This document shows, one piece after another, positions 37,417-47,033 of a stretch of 64,000 nt of DNA. The DNA lies in assembly GCF_000262045.1 (NCBI RefSeq), contig NZ_AJVF01000013.1, forward strand, positions 186,001-250,000, written 5' to 3'. Every line of letters begins with the position of its first letter. Positions within the stretch are counted from its first letter, which is position 1. Source of the DNA: Bacillus siamensis KCTC 13613 (GTDB taxonomy: Bacteria; Bacillota; Bacilli; Bacillales; Bacillaceae). A program made the position numbers and the translations under genes. Below the pieces are notes generated by a model. The model was given only the letters and a program-made list of their open reading frames with translations. It did not search any database and was not told where the DNA came from.

Positions 37417-37550
37417 TTGTTCTCCTTTTCGCTGCATATTTTTTTAAAATATTGATTTGTGAGTGTTTCGTGATGTCGTGAAGTGAAGTGATCGTGATGT
37501 TGTATGACTGGGCAATGTTGTGTGAGAAAAGAATTTTGTCTTATGTTCCG

Positions 37551-38420
37551 CTACATGGCGGGTGAAGCTTCAGTTTCTTTTTTGATGCGGTGAATAAGTC
37601 CTGTCAGCACATGGCCCGGGCCTATTTCTTCAAATTCCATCCGCCCGATGTTCAGGAGATAGCGGATGCTGTCGTGCCATCGTACTGAATGGTCGATCTG
37701 ATCAGCCAGAACGGAGGGGATTTCGTCTTGTTCATAAGGTCTGGCATGGACGTTAGAAATGACAGGAATTGATATAGCAGAAAAATGAAATGACTGTAAA
37801 AATTTTTCAAACTCTTGTTTTGCTTCACTCATATATCTCGAGTGAAAAGCGCCGCTTACGTTTAACGGATGAAACATCGTCACATCTTTTATTCCTTCGA
37901 ATACGCTTTTGGCTCTTTCAATGTCTTCTTTTCGTCCGGAGATGACAATTTGATGAGGAGAATTCATATTGGCAATATCAATCGTATGTAATCCGTTCGT
38001 TTGAAGGACATCTGCCGCTTGAGGTGCAGTTAATCCCATAACGGCGGCCATTTTTCCGTCAGTGGCCATACTCATTAATTCGCCTCTTTTACGGACAAGC
38101 TGCAAGCCCGTAATAAAATCAAAAGCGCCTGCGGCAAACAGCGCATTATATTCTCCCAAACTGTGGCCGGCCACATAATCCGGCTTTATGTCATTGTCTT
38201 GGATTTTTTTCAAATAGCTTAACGCGTTGACTACATATAAAGCGGGCTGAGTAAACTGCGTCTTGTGAAGGTTGGAATACGGATTCTCAAGACAAAGCCG
38301 TTTCATGGAATATCCGAGTGTGTCATCAGCCTGCTCAGTTAAGTCTTTAAATTCATCAAACAATGAACTTCCCATTCCCTGTTTTTGAGAACCTTGTCCT
38401 GGGAATAAGTATGTAATCAT
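37551..38420 (-). CDS. baeC: BaeC, malonyl trans-acyltransferase
   Basis: Stand-alone malonyl-CoA:ACP acyltransferase of 289 residues that loads the AT-less BaeJ-family modules in trans. FPGQGSQ is at the N-terminus, the nucleophile is Ser87 in AGHSLGEY, and the catalytic His is in GAFHSRYM. Long blocks match the BaeE AT domain nearly word for word ([19 protein letters not shown] is shared). I use the ATG at 38420 (MITYLFPG), with AAAGGA about 11 bases upstream; the ATG at 38432 directly abuts that site. It is the first gene after the promoter at 38470-38498 and so probably the first gene of the main operon. Confidence 0.94.
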   Translation of the reverse strand: MITYLFPGQGSQKQGMGSSLFDEFKDLTEQADDTLGYSMKRLCLENPYSNLHKTQFTQPALYVVNALSYLKKIQDNDIKPDYVAGHSLGEYNALFAAGAFDFITGLQLVRKRGELMSMATDGKMAAVMGLTAPQAADVLQTNGLHTIDIANMNSPHQIVISGRKEDIERAKSVFEGIKDVTMFHPLNVSGAFHSRYMSEAKQEFEKFLQSFHFSAISIPVISNVHARPYEQDEIPSVLADQIDHSVRWHDSIRYLLNIGRMEFEEIGPGHVLTGLIHRIKKETEASPAM

Positions 38421-38469
38421 TTTCTCAGCCATCCTTTCTCGGATTCAGTTAAGAAGCATGTTCAAATTG

Positions 38470-38498
38470 ATAGTAACTTCACAAAAATACCATGTCAA
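38470..38498 (-). promoter_or_regulatory. Sigma-A-type promoter in front of baeC (main bae operon)
   Basis: On the minus strand, TTGACA (38493-38498), a 17-base spacer, then TACTAT (38470-38475), with AT-rich sequence upstream of the -35. It points at baeC, about 50 bases from the start codon. In B. subtilis the main pks promoter is also upstream of pksC, which supports the call. Confidence 0.72.
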
Positions 38499-38645
38499 GT
38501 TAATTTATCCTATGCGGACTCCTGAAGAATGCCTATTTTTTCCCAGGGGAAGGCGTGTTTAGGTCTTTCGGAACGGATATAAGCAGAATGTCCCACCCGG
38601 CCTGCCTTGCGCTCCTTCCCGCAAACCCTTGTTACTCAGGCATAA

Positions 38646-38654
38646 ATCGACAAA
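38646..38654 (-). promoter_or_regulatory. Possible Spo0A box upstream of the bae promoter
   Basis: TTTGTCGAT on the minus strand matches the TTTGTCRAA box at 8 of 9 positions, about 150 bases upstream of the -35 element. A single box by chance is not unlikely, so this is only a candidate. Confidence 0.3.
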
Positions 38655-38734
38655 AAGAAAGCAATTACTATCATTTCATTTCAGACATTTCTAATCCCGA
38701 AAGAAAAAGCAGTTAAATAGAACTAAATTATACG

Positions 38735-39412
38735 CTACTTAAAATGAAACAGCCCTTTTTGATTTTTTCTGGTGCGAAAATTCACGAAATGTTCTTTTTT
38801 GTCAATTTGAAAGTAAATATTGTTTTTCAAAAGACTCTCCATTTTTTGACCCGGCTTCTCCCCGAAAGAATGCCCCGGATATACTCGCACATGCGGCGGA
38901 ATGGAGGCTTTGATCCGCTGTATACTGTTAAACATATCTTCCGCAGAACTGCCTCTGTCCTGACATATACCGCAACCCTCGGTAAACACGGTGTCACCGG
39001 TAAAAAGGTGATCAGAAAGCAAATAGCACATCCCTCCGGCCGTATGTCCCGGAGTCAGTATGCTCTTGATGATAAATCCCCCCGCCGCAAAGGTCTGGCC
39101 GTCTTCAAGCGCTATTAAGTTTCTGCACCGGAATTGATAGTAATCGATTTCAGCTGACGACATGTATACATCAGAGTGATAGATTTGCTGAAGCGGCTCC
39201 ACCAAGTTTACATGGTCATAATGTGAATGTGTTAATAAAACAGCTGATAAATCAACATCCAATTCATGCAGTTTATCGGTTATTTTGTCGATTTCCCAGG
39301 ACGGGTCCACCGCTATCGCAGATTTTTTTGAGCGGTCTGCGATAATATAACAATAGTTGGACCACATCTGGTGATAGGTTTTAATTTGATGCACTTCATA
39401 TGTATGATCCAT
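38735..39412 (-). CDS. baeB: BaeB, metallo-beta-lactamase-fold (glyoxalase II-like) hydrolase
   Basis: Zinc hydrolase of 225 residues, the length I recall for PksB. The metal motif THSHYDH (61-67) fits THxHxDH, and GHTAGGMCY and GHSFGEK supply later His ligands. Its role in bacillaene synthesis is not settled; thioester hydrolysis (editing) is the usual suggestion. I chose the ATG at 39412 (MDHTYEVH) to match the family length; in-frame starts at 39418, 39421 and 39427 lack a better ribosome site. It is separated from baeC by a promoter-bearing gap. The TetR-type pksA found before pksB in B. subtilis 168 is absent here. Confidence 0.93.
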   Translation of the reverse strand: MDHTYEVHQIKTYHQMWSNYCYIIADRSKKSAIAVDPSWEIDKITDKLHELDVDLSAVLLTHSHYDHVNLVEPLQQIYHSDVYMSSAEIDYYQFRCRNLIALEDGQTFAAGGFIIKSILTPGHTAGGMCYLLSDHLFTGDTVFTEGCGICQDRGSSAEDMFNSIQRIKASIPPHVRVYPGHSFGEKPGQKMESLLKNNIYFQIDKKEHFVNFRTRKNQKGLFHFK

Positions 39413-39601
39413 TGTCACCATTCCCATTCAAAAGATCCGGGCAGACTGCTGCCGCCGCCCAGCCGGCTGTAACCACTTTACCAGATGACAACACGTTTTT
39501 CCATGGATTTTCCGGTAAAGATAAAAAACTGTTCAAATCAACCAAAAGAACCAGCCGCCGGTTTTTAAAATTTGTTATCGTAATATATAAGTAAATAAGA
39601 A

Positions 39602-39619
39602 TATTCATTTACATGAATA
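39602..39619. promoter_or_regulatory. Perfect inverted repeat upstream of baeB
   Basis: TATTCAT-TTAC-ATGAATA is a perfect 7-base dyad about 190 bases upstream of the baeB start. It could be an operator or a small RNA stem. No -35/-10 pair for baeB could be recognised nearby. Confidence 0.3.
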
Positions 39620-40245
39620 CTTTAGGAGATTTTATTCAGAAAATGAAGAATGGTATAATTTCCGGATAAAAAGAATAAAAAAATCTAGTTTTTATTTTGT
39701 CTCACTTTACAGGGGCAGGCCCCTAATCGGACAGCTTTTACTTACCTAATTTCACACTATTATCTCTTTTAAGATTAACAGTTGATTCAATAAATTCACC
39801 TCACATTCTAAGGAGAGAATAATTCGAATTCATAAAAATCTATTTTACGTGGCTTAAATCAAATGAAAGGGAGATTCTTCACAAGGAAACTCAGCTGTTG
39901 TTTTATAGCGAGCAAGATTAATGGCTCTCTGGGAAGAGGGAGTAATTTAACATAAAATTTCGCAATACTCCAGATCACTTAGCTTATGACAAAAGTCCTC
40001 AATTTTTCTGCTGAACAGTTTACAGGAACATTAATGAATGACTTTCTTCGTAAATAATTAATCAAACTCCCACTTCAATTGATATATGAAGGATTAAGCC
40101 TCTTTCCTAAGCCAAATTCCCCTTCACCTTTCCGTAATCTACTGATATCTTAAATTCAACAATTCAATATTATACGTTTAACGAAACACATCCTTACTCT
40201 AATATAGTGTCAGTCATTACTTTTGTAACAATTATACTTTTTTAG

Positions 40246-40614
40246 CGCTCCGCCTTTAAAATATTTAAAATTTTCCATTTTAGTTCAATATACCTATTTA
40301 CCTTAAATATCCATATTGCTAGAATAGCAACTAAGGGAGGGGGAATAATTGACTGTATACAATCCAAAACAGAGAAAATAAACCCAGTTCTCTATTTATA
40401 TTGGAGATTCATAACGAAAATTAAAACTCTTTCAAACAGCATCTTACTCACAGGTTATTTAGGATCTTTCGTTCTTCATATTTTCTGAAACAATTGGACT
40501 AATGAACCTAAAGAATCAGCTATGAATTATACATCACACATTATCTTTAGTGGCGGAAAAAACACATCTCCTTCTGAATATTTCTTTCAAAATCAAAGTT
40601 TTCTCAGCCTTTAA
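40246..40614 (+). pseudogene. Decayed reading frame with one internal stop
   Basis: One plus-strand frame stays open from after the TAG at 40243 to a TAA at 40612, broken only by a TGA at 40486-40488. It has no good start codon. The product would include a hydrophobic run (SILLTGYLGSFVLHIF) followed by NNWTNEPKES. I do not recognise the family; a faint resemblance to LanC-like N-termini is too weak to name it. In AT-rich DNA a frame this long can also be accidental. Confidence 0.3.
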
Positions 40615-40645
40615 AAGATGAAATTAGGTAAGTATTAAACAGTAA

Positions 40646-40885
40646 AACAAAGTTATTCACCTTGTTGAAAGATTAGCAGGAACAAAAGTTAGAAATGAAC
40701 TAGCCAGTTTTACTAAGCATATTGAAGCTATCCTTAGAGAATTATTGGGTTACCAGATACTTTCTTGGGATATTGTAAAAGATTCTATATATGAATCTAT
40801 CAAAGACACTGGAATTTCAAACACTACAGCGAAAATACTGCTTATTTTACAGCATTGGCTATTTCAAGTTTCCAGAAATGATTAG
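40646..40885 (+). pseudogene. Open run of 79 codons without a start, probable 3' gene remnant
   Basis: An 80-codon frame (including stop) reads VERLAGTKVRNELASF then ELLGYQILSW, with protein-like composition and no ATG, GTG or TTG near its beginning. It ends 35 bases before the secreted-peptide gene, on the same strand. It could be the tail of a lost gene of the same locus, perhaps a truncated partner. Family not recognised. Confidence 0.4.
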
Positions 40886-40896
40886 AAAACTATAAT
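40869..40896 (+). promoter_or_regulatory. Promoter of the secreted-peptide gene
   Basis: TATAAT at 40891-40896 is a perfect -10. TTTCCA at 40869-40874, 16 bases upstream, is a 4-of-6 match to the -35. The start codon is 24 bases downstream and has GGAGGAG at 40908-40914, giving a very short leader. Confidence 0.5.
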
Positions 40897-40920
40897 ATGG
40901 ATTAAACGGAGGAGTTAACA

Positions 40921-41442
40921 ATGAAAAAGTCTGTAACTAAAGGTATTATTATGTCCACTGTCGCAAGTGTATCTATTTTTTCACTAGTTCCACTGGCAGG
41001 AGCTGTCTCAACAACGAAAGAAGTCCAAAATAATCAAACAATACAAAGCCAATATCAAAACCAAGCAGTCTTACATAACTCTGCACAATTACCCAAAGAT
41101 AACGTTGGTCTTGATAAAATAGCTGCACACTTCGATTTAACCAAAAGTGAAACAAATCAACTTAAAGAAGCAGTTAAAACTGTTAAGGAAAAACAAGAAT
41201 CAGAGTTTACTGCTCAAGGAAAATTATCCTGGGCTGTAAAGGCATTAAGAGCAGCTTGGGATGCAATACCTACTAAAGTTAAAGCTGCTATGGGTGGAAT
41301 CGGTGGTTTTGAAATAATTCTTAATACCATCGACAACTTTACTGGTGCAGTTGAAGACGCATGCTATGCCGGTGCTCTAAAAGTTACTGGTAACCCAACA
41401 GCTGCTTGGTGGATTACTAAAACTCTTATGCTTTTCCTTTAA
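40921..41442 (+). CDS. Secreted bacteriocin-like peptide precursor (family not recognised)
   Basis: A 173-residue protein with a classical Sec signal peptide (MKKS start, hydrophobic residues ~9-26, likely cleavage after LAGA at ~28). A Gln/Asn/Lys-rich middle part (~29-95) looks like a pro-region. The C-terminal ~75 residues are amphipathic to hydrophobic: AVKALRAAWDAIPTKVKAAM, a GGIGG turn, a single Cys in EDACYAG, and the hydrophobic tail AAWWITKTLMLFL. That build (Sec leader, pro-segment, membrane-active C-terminal peptide) resembles processed bacteriocins such as the SdpC type, but I see no sequence match to SdpC, LCI or amylocyclicin. GGAGGAG lies 6 bases upstream. It is the only convincing multi-gene unit on the plus strand, in AT-rich DNA unlike its neighbours, and is followed by a small membrane protein. 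Its toxin role is inference. Confidence 0.75.
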   Translation: MKKSVTKGIIMSTVASVSIFSLVPLAGAVSTTKEVQNNQTIQSQYQNQAVLHNSAQLPKDNVGLDKIAAHFDLTKSETNQLKEAVKTVKEKQESEFTAQGKLSWAVKALRAAWDAIPTKVKAAMGGIGGFEIILNTIDNFTGAVEDACYAGALKVTGNPTAAWWITKTLMLFL

Positions 41443-41528
41443 ACGGGACTATTGTTGGTGTTTAACAAATTTATCCTGTGTTAAGCTTTAAAGTGATTAT
41501 TCCTAAAGTGTTGAGACAGGAGGTAATT

Positions 41529-41738
41529 ATGGAAAATAAAAGTAACGCTGAACCGAGCCCAAAAGCTATAAAAATTCTAACTTACATCATTCCTATAGTT
41601 TTAATAGGGCTTATCCTTGTTCTTAAGAATATTAACACCCCAGCAGCAGAAATTTCATTTTATGTCGTTGCTGTCGGTGTCGTTCTCTTAGTGGTTTTCA
41701 GTTTAATCAAAAACAGAAAAAAACGCAGGAAGAACTAA
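41529..41738 (+). CDS. Small two-helix membrane protein, candidate immunity protein
   Basis: A 69-residue protein. Two hydrophobic segments (about 15-33 and 39-60) are joined by a short polar loop, with a strongly basic tail (KNRKKRRKN). The start is the ATG at 41529, preceded by AGGAGG at five bases; an upstream ATG at 41478 has no ribosome site. It begins 86 bases after the secreted-peptide gene and ends just before a terminator, so the two probably share a transcript. Size, topology and position are those of small bacteriocin self-immunity proteins, but I recognise no family; a transport or processing helper is also possible. Confidence 0.65.
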   Translation: MENKSNAEPSPKAIKILTYIIPIVLIGLILVLKNINTPAAEISFYVVAVGVVLLVVFSLIKNRKKRRKN

Positions 41739-41742
41739 ATTT

Positions 41743-41777
41743 GGGGGGGCTAATTACTAGTCCCCTTTGACTTTTTT
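41743..41777 (+). terminator. Intrinsic terminator of the two-gene plus-strand unit
   Basis: GGGGGCTA, a short ATTAC loop, TAGTCCCC (one G-U pair), then a T-rich run ending TTTTTT. It starts 5 bases after the small membrane-protein gene and closes the unit. Confidence 0.6.
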
Positions 41778-41783
41778 AAATTG

Positions 41784-41903
41784 TCAGCTCACCAAGTTCC
41801 AATTTGATTTAAATTCTTCCCCCATCTCCCTGTGAATTTGTAAAAGCAGGTACTCATAAAACTCATGATAATCATGTAGCTTTCCGATTATTTTTATAAT
41901 CAT
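41784..41903 (-). CDS. Possible 39-residue ORF or 3' gene remnant
   Basis: An ATG at 41903 with AAAGGG four bases upstream opens a frame reading MIIKIIGKLHDYHEFYEYLL and on to EMGEEFKSNWNLVS before a TGA. The composition is protein-like, rich in aromatic and acidic residues. Neighbouring minus-strand frames upstream (about 41910-42000) also read as protein fragments in other phases, so this may be the tail of a frameshifted gene. Family not recognised. Confidence 0.25.
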   Translation of the reverse strand: MIIKIIGKLHDYHEFYEYLLLQIHREMGEEFKSNWNLVS

Positions 41904-42041
41904 TTGACCCTTTAAACATTAAAACAAGTTTAAATCTTGGTTTCCCCTGATGTTTCAGCCCTTTCCCCCTCTGTTTTCAAGCAATATCCCTAAAATGAAT
42001 TCCACGTTTGCTTTTTGAAGGGAATCAATAAAAATACGCAG

Positions 42042-42075
42042 AAAAAAAGACTCATCTTGTTTATGAGATGAGCCT
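42042..42075 (-). terminator. Intrinsic terminator after the integrase remnant / mutL
   Basis: On the minus strand GGCTCATCTCAT pairs with AAGATGAGTC and is followed by seven T. It lies just past the ancestral stop of the recombinase remnant and is the first terminator downstream of mutL. Confidence 0.75.
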
Positions 42076-42077
42076 GC

Positions 42078-42428
42078 TTATATTTTAAATTTCTTCATGG
42101 CGTTGTTCATGGCATCCTGGTTAATTCCAATGTATCAAAGGGTTGTCCGCTGGTCAGAGTGATTGAAAATCTCCTGCAGCATGGCAACGTCTTTTGTTCG
42201 CTTATAAAAATGGTATCCGAATCTTTTCCTCAGCGTGTGTGTGCCTATATCATCCAAACCGACACGATCAGTGACATTCCTTAAAATCTTATCGGCCATC
42301 GATCGGGAAATGGGCTTGTTGATCCCTTCGCGGCTTTTGAAAAGATATTCAGCATTAATCGGTTTGATAATACCTAAACAGCTAAAAATCAGTGGGCAAA
42401 ATGTGGGCACGAGGGATACATCCCACAC
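42078..42428 (-). pseudogene. Tyrosine recombinase (phage integrase) C-terminal remnant with a premature stop
   Basis: The minus-strand frame from about 42360 down encodes the C-terminal catalytic part of a XerC/YoeC-like recombinase: YLFKSREGINKPISRSM, the HxLR box in GTHTLRKRF, and the second His in FNHSDQRTTL. A TGA at 42135-42137 then interrupts, and the same frame continues YIGINQDAMNNAMKKFKI to a TAA at 42078. The catalytic Tyr follows the stop directly; CGA (Arg) to TGA would be the simplest lesion. The N-terminal catalytic Arg region is missing, and the first ~22 codons of the open frame do not look like integrase. The gene is therefore dead twice over: 5'-truncated and stopped before the nucleophile. 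It sits 9 bases after mutL, at the island boundary. Confidence 0.85.
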
Positions 42429-42437
42429 GAACCCATT

Positions 42438-44330
<1,893 letters not shown>

Positions 44331-46916
44331 CTATTTTAATTTTTTTTGCAGCTTGTACATTTCATTCATTGCCTCAAGCGGCGTCATATCAAGAATATTG
44401 ATTGACTTGAAGGCTTCAAGCACTTGTTTTTCTTTATGAGAAACAGCCGGGGCCTTCTGTTTTTTATCACTGTCAGCAAAAAAGGACAGTTGTGCCGGTT
44501 CTTCTTTGACGGCGGGCTTTTTCTCAGGTGCCGCCGGAAGCTCCGGTTTATCTCCTGTCTGCTCAAGCTGTTTTAAGATCTCCTGCGCGCGGCTGATCAG
44601 ATCATCCGGGAGCTCGGCAAGCTGGGCGACATGAATGCCGTAACTTTTATCTGCGGCTCCTTCTTTAATTTGATGGAGAAACACGACCGTGCCGTTATAT
44701 TCCTCGGCGCGCACATGAACGTTTTTCAGCTGAGGGAGCTTATCTTCAAGCACCGTCAGTTCATGATAATGCGTGCTGAACAGTGTTTTAGCGCCGATAT
44801 GATCATGAACATATTCAATAATTGCCTGTGCCAGCGCCATTCCGTCGTACGTTGATGTCCCGCGTCCGATTTCATCGAACAGAATCAGGCTGTCTTTTGT
44901 GGCGTTTACAATCGCGTTTTTCGCTTCCAGCATTTCCACCATAAAGGTGCTTTGTCCGGAAATCAAATCATCCGCAGCCCCGATTCTCGTAAAGATTTGA
45001 TCAAAAATCGGCAGAACCGCTTCTTTTGCGGGCACAAAACAGCCGATCTGGGCCATGATGGACAAGAGTGCGATCTGTCTCATATACGTACTTTTACCTG
45101 ACATATTCGGACCCGTAATCAGGAGCATTTCCCGTGAATCGCCCATCAGGCAATTGTTCGGCACGTATTCTTGACTGTCCATCACTTTTTCAACGACAGG
45201 ATGTCTCCCCTCAATGACTTTGACCTCGTTATCAGAAAAGACGGGTTTTGTGTAATGCCTGTTTTCACTGATCGTGGCAAAGCATTGCAGCGCGTCCAGC
45301 TCACTCATTTGCTTAGCAAGACGCTGCAGACGCGGAATAAATTTCTTAACTTTTTCCCGCAGTTCGGCAAAAAGCTCATATTCCAGCTCGCAAATGTTGT
45401 TTTCCGCTTCTAAAATAAGCGCTTCTTTTTCCTTTAATTCCGGCGTAATGTACCGTTCGGCGTTTGTGAGCGTCTGCTTCCGCTCATACCGCCCGTCCTC
45501 AAGCAGATGAAGGTTTGCTTTTGTGACTTCAATATAATAGCCGAACACTTTATTAAAGCCAACTTTTAATGAACGGATGCCCGTATAAGCGCGTTCCTGC
45601 TGCTCCAGTCTGGCAATCCAGTCTTTGCCGTTTTTGCTGGCGTCACGGTACTCATCAAGCTTCTGGTGATAGCCGTCTTTTATTAAGTTGCCTTCTTTTA
45701 AAGATAACGGCGGGTTTTCATGAAGCGCATCCTCTAACAGATCAAGCAGATCATTGCACGGATCAATCAAGCCGGCGCGTTCTTTTGCTTTTTTATGGTT
45801 CAGAGACCCTACAAGCTCTTTAATGCTCGGCACCTGTTTTAATGATTCTTTCAGCTGGATTAAATCCCTTGCATTGACGTTTCCGAATGCGACCCGGCCC
45901 GCAAGACGCTCTAAATCATACACTTCTTTAAGGCGCTCGCGCAGATCTTCACGCTCAAACAGATGATTGATCAGCGTCTCCACCATTTCCTGGCGTTCTT
46001 CGATTTGGGATGCTCTGATCAGCGGACGGTCAATCCATTGTTTGAGAAGCCGGCCGCCCATTGCTGTCTTCGTTTCGTCCAAAAGCCAAAGCAGCGAGCC
46101 TTTTTTACTTTTTGAACGGATCGTTTCCGTCAGTTCAAGATTCCTCTTGGAATACAGGTCAATTTTCATCGCTTCTTCCAATTCATACACTTGAACCGGC
46201 TGCAGATGATCCAGACTCCGTTTTTGCGTTTTCTGCAAATACGTATATAAACGCATAAACGTCTTTGTCAGCTCTTCGCCCGGCAAGTGCTTTGCGATTT
46301 CGATCTGTTCTGTCATTTCTCCGTCTTCGATGGAGATCGTTGCGCCGCACCGTTCTTTCAGCTGGGCCGCTGTCTTTTCATTAAACTTGCTTGAGACGAC
46401 AATCTCCTTTGCGCCGACTGAATAAATCTCTGACATGACATCTTCAATCCGCTCAATAAATACGGCCAGATTTTCTCCGGTCGTTAAATCCGATAAAGCA
46501 AGGCCGTATCCGTCACGAAATTCGGAAACGGAAGCGATAAAGTTGTTTTCCGACTCATGAATGCCTTTTCCGTCCATCACGGTTCCCGGCGTGATCAGCT
46601 GGACGACTTCCCGTTTCACAACGCCTTTAGCCGCCTTCGGATCTTCCGTCTGCTCACAGATCGCGACTTTATAGCCCTTTTTAATCAGCTGTTCAATATA
46701 AGCCGCCGCAGAATGATAAGGCACGCCGCACATCGGAATTTTGTCAGCTGAACCTCCGTCTCTGCTCGTCAGTGTAATTTCAAGCTCTTGTGACGCTTTT
46801 TTTGCATCTTCAAAAAACATTTCATAAAAGTCACCTAGCCGAAAAAATAAAAAGGCATCCTGGTGCTCTGCCTTTATTTTCAAGTATTGCTGTATCATAG
46901 GCGTATAACTAGCCAT
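44331..46916 (-). CDS. mutS: DNA mismatch repair protein MutS
   Basis: Mismatch-recognition ATPase of about 861 residues. The mismatch-wedging Phe-Tyr-Glu is in RLGDFYEMF near the N-terminus; Walker A is [11 protein letters not shown], Walker B is [16 protein letters not shown], and the STHYHEL switch follows. The start is the second of two adjacent ATGs (46916), which puts GAGGG at 8 bases; 46919 is equally in frame. It begins the mutS-mutL operon, downstream of the cotE terminator. Confidence 0.96.
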   Translation of the reverse strand: MASYTPMIQQYLKIKAEHQDAFLFFRLGDFYEMFFEDAKKASQELEITLTSRDGGSADKIPMCGVPYHSAAAYIEQLIKKGYKVAICEQTEDPKAAKGVVKREVVQLITPGTVMDGKGIHESENNFIASVSEFRDGYGLALSDLTTGENLAVFIERIEDVMSEIYSVGAKEIVVSSKFNEKTAAQLKERCGATISIEDGEMTEQIEIAKHLPGEELTKTFMRLYTYLQKTQKRSLDHLQPVQVYELEEAMKIDLYSKRNLELTETIRSKSKKGSLLWLLDETKTAMGGRLLKQWIDRPLIRASQIEERQEMVETLINHLFEREDLRERLKEVYDLERLAGRVAFGNVNARDLIQLKESLKQVPSIKELVGSLNHKKAKERAGLIDPCNDLLDLLEDALHENPPLSLKEGNLIKDGYHQKLDEYRDASKNGKDWIARLEQQERAYTGIRSLKVGFNKVFGYYIEVTKANLHLLEDGRYERKQTLTNAERYITPELKEKEALILEAENNICELEYELFAELREKVKKFIPRLQRLAKQMSELDALQCFATISENRHYTKPVFSDNEVKVIEGRHPVVEKVMDSQEYVPNNCLMGDSREMLLITGPNMSGKSTYMRQIALLSIMAQIGCFVPAKEAVLPIFDQIFTRIGAADDLISGQSTFMVEMLEAKNAIVNATKDSLILFDEIGRGTSTYDGMALAQAIIEYVHDHIGAKTLFSTHYHELTVLEDKLPQLKNVHVRAEEYNGTVVFLHQIKEGAADKSYGIHVAQLAELPDDLISRAQEILKQLEQTGDKPELPAAPEKKPAVKEEPAQLSFFADSDKKQKAPAVSHKEKQVLEAFKSINILDMTPLEAMNEMYKLQKKLK

Positions 46917-46957
46917 CATTTAATCCCTCACTATGTATCTTCTGTTTTCCGCATCCC

Positions 46958-46966
46958 ATTATAACA
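46958..46966 (-). promoter_or_regulatory. Extended -10 element in front of mutS
   Basis: TGTTATAAT on the minus strand is an extended -10 element about 40 bases upstream of the mutS start. No good -35 is visible, as is common for extended -10 promoters. Confidence 0.5.
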
Positions 46967-46994
46967 TAAACAAAAGAGTGATATCTTTATATAT

Positions 46995-47032
46995 AAAAAA
47001 GAGACTTGGGGTGCTGACTCCCCTAGCCTCTG
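46995..47032 (-). terminator. Intrinsic terminator of cotE
   Basis: GAGGCTAGGGG pairs with CCCCAAGTCTC across a short loop and is followed by TTTTTT on the minus strand, directly after the cotE stop. Confidence 0.8.
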
Positions 47033-47033
47033 C

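Larger units (their letters stand above)
38421..38734 (-). other. baeB-baeC intergenic region (314 bases)
   Basis: This gap holds the sigma-A-type promoter at 38470-38498 and a near-consensus Spo0A-like box at 38646-38654. I see no convincing reading frame and no clear terminator after baeB, so read-through from baeB remains possible. Confidence 0.7.
39413..40920. other. AT-rich non-coding stretch with decayed reading frames
   Basis: About 1.5 kb, visibly more AT-rich than the genes on either side. It contains no intact gene I can support. It holds a perfect 7-base dyad (39602-39619) and stop-interrupted plus-strand frames at 40246-40614 and 40646-40885, listed separately. Shorter fragments near 39840-40150 read like pieces of protein in shifting frames. 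It looks like the remains of one or more inactivated genes. Confidence 0.6.
41739..42077. other. Intergenic stretch between the plus-strand unit and the integrase remnant
   Basis: Holds two terminators facing each other (41743-41777 plus, 42042-42075 minus) and one possible 39-codon minus-strand frame (41784-41903). Nothing else is recognised. It is AT-rich like the rest of the island. Confidence 0.6.

Noticed and set aside
38744-39118. Plus-strand ORF of 124 codons opposite baeB
   Set aside because: Antisense to a well-supported metallo-hydrolase gene, with no ribosome site or recognisable domain.
39396-39608. Minus-strand 70-codon ORF upstream of and overlapping baeB
   Set aside because: It overlaps the baeB start in another frame, has no good ribosome site, and its second half has no protein-like pattern. 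A leader peptide cannot be excluded but is not supported.
39651-39659. TGGTATAAT on the plus strand as a promoter
   Set aside because: It is an extended -10 match, but the -35 region is poor and no intact gene follows on that strand for over 1 kb.
42135-42428. Intact short integrase gene
   Set aside because: The frame lacks the N-terminal Arg region, and the stop precedes the catalytic Tyr with the original C-terminus still readable beyond, so it is a pseudogene.
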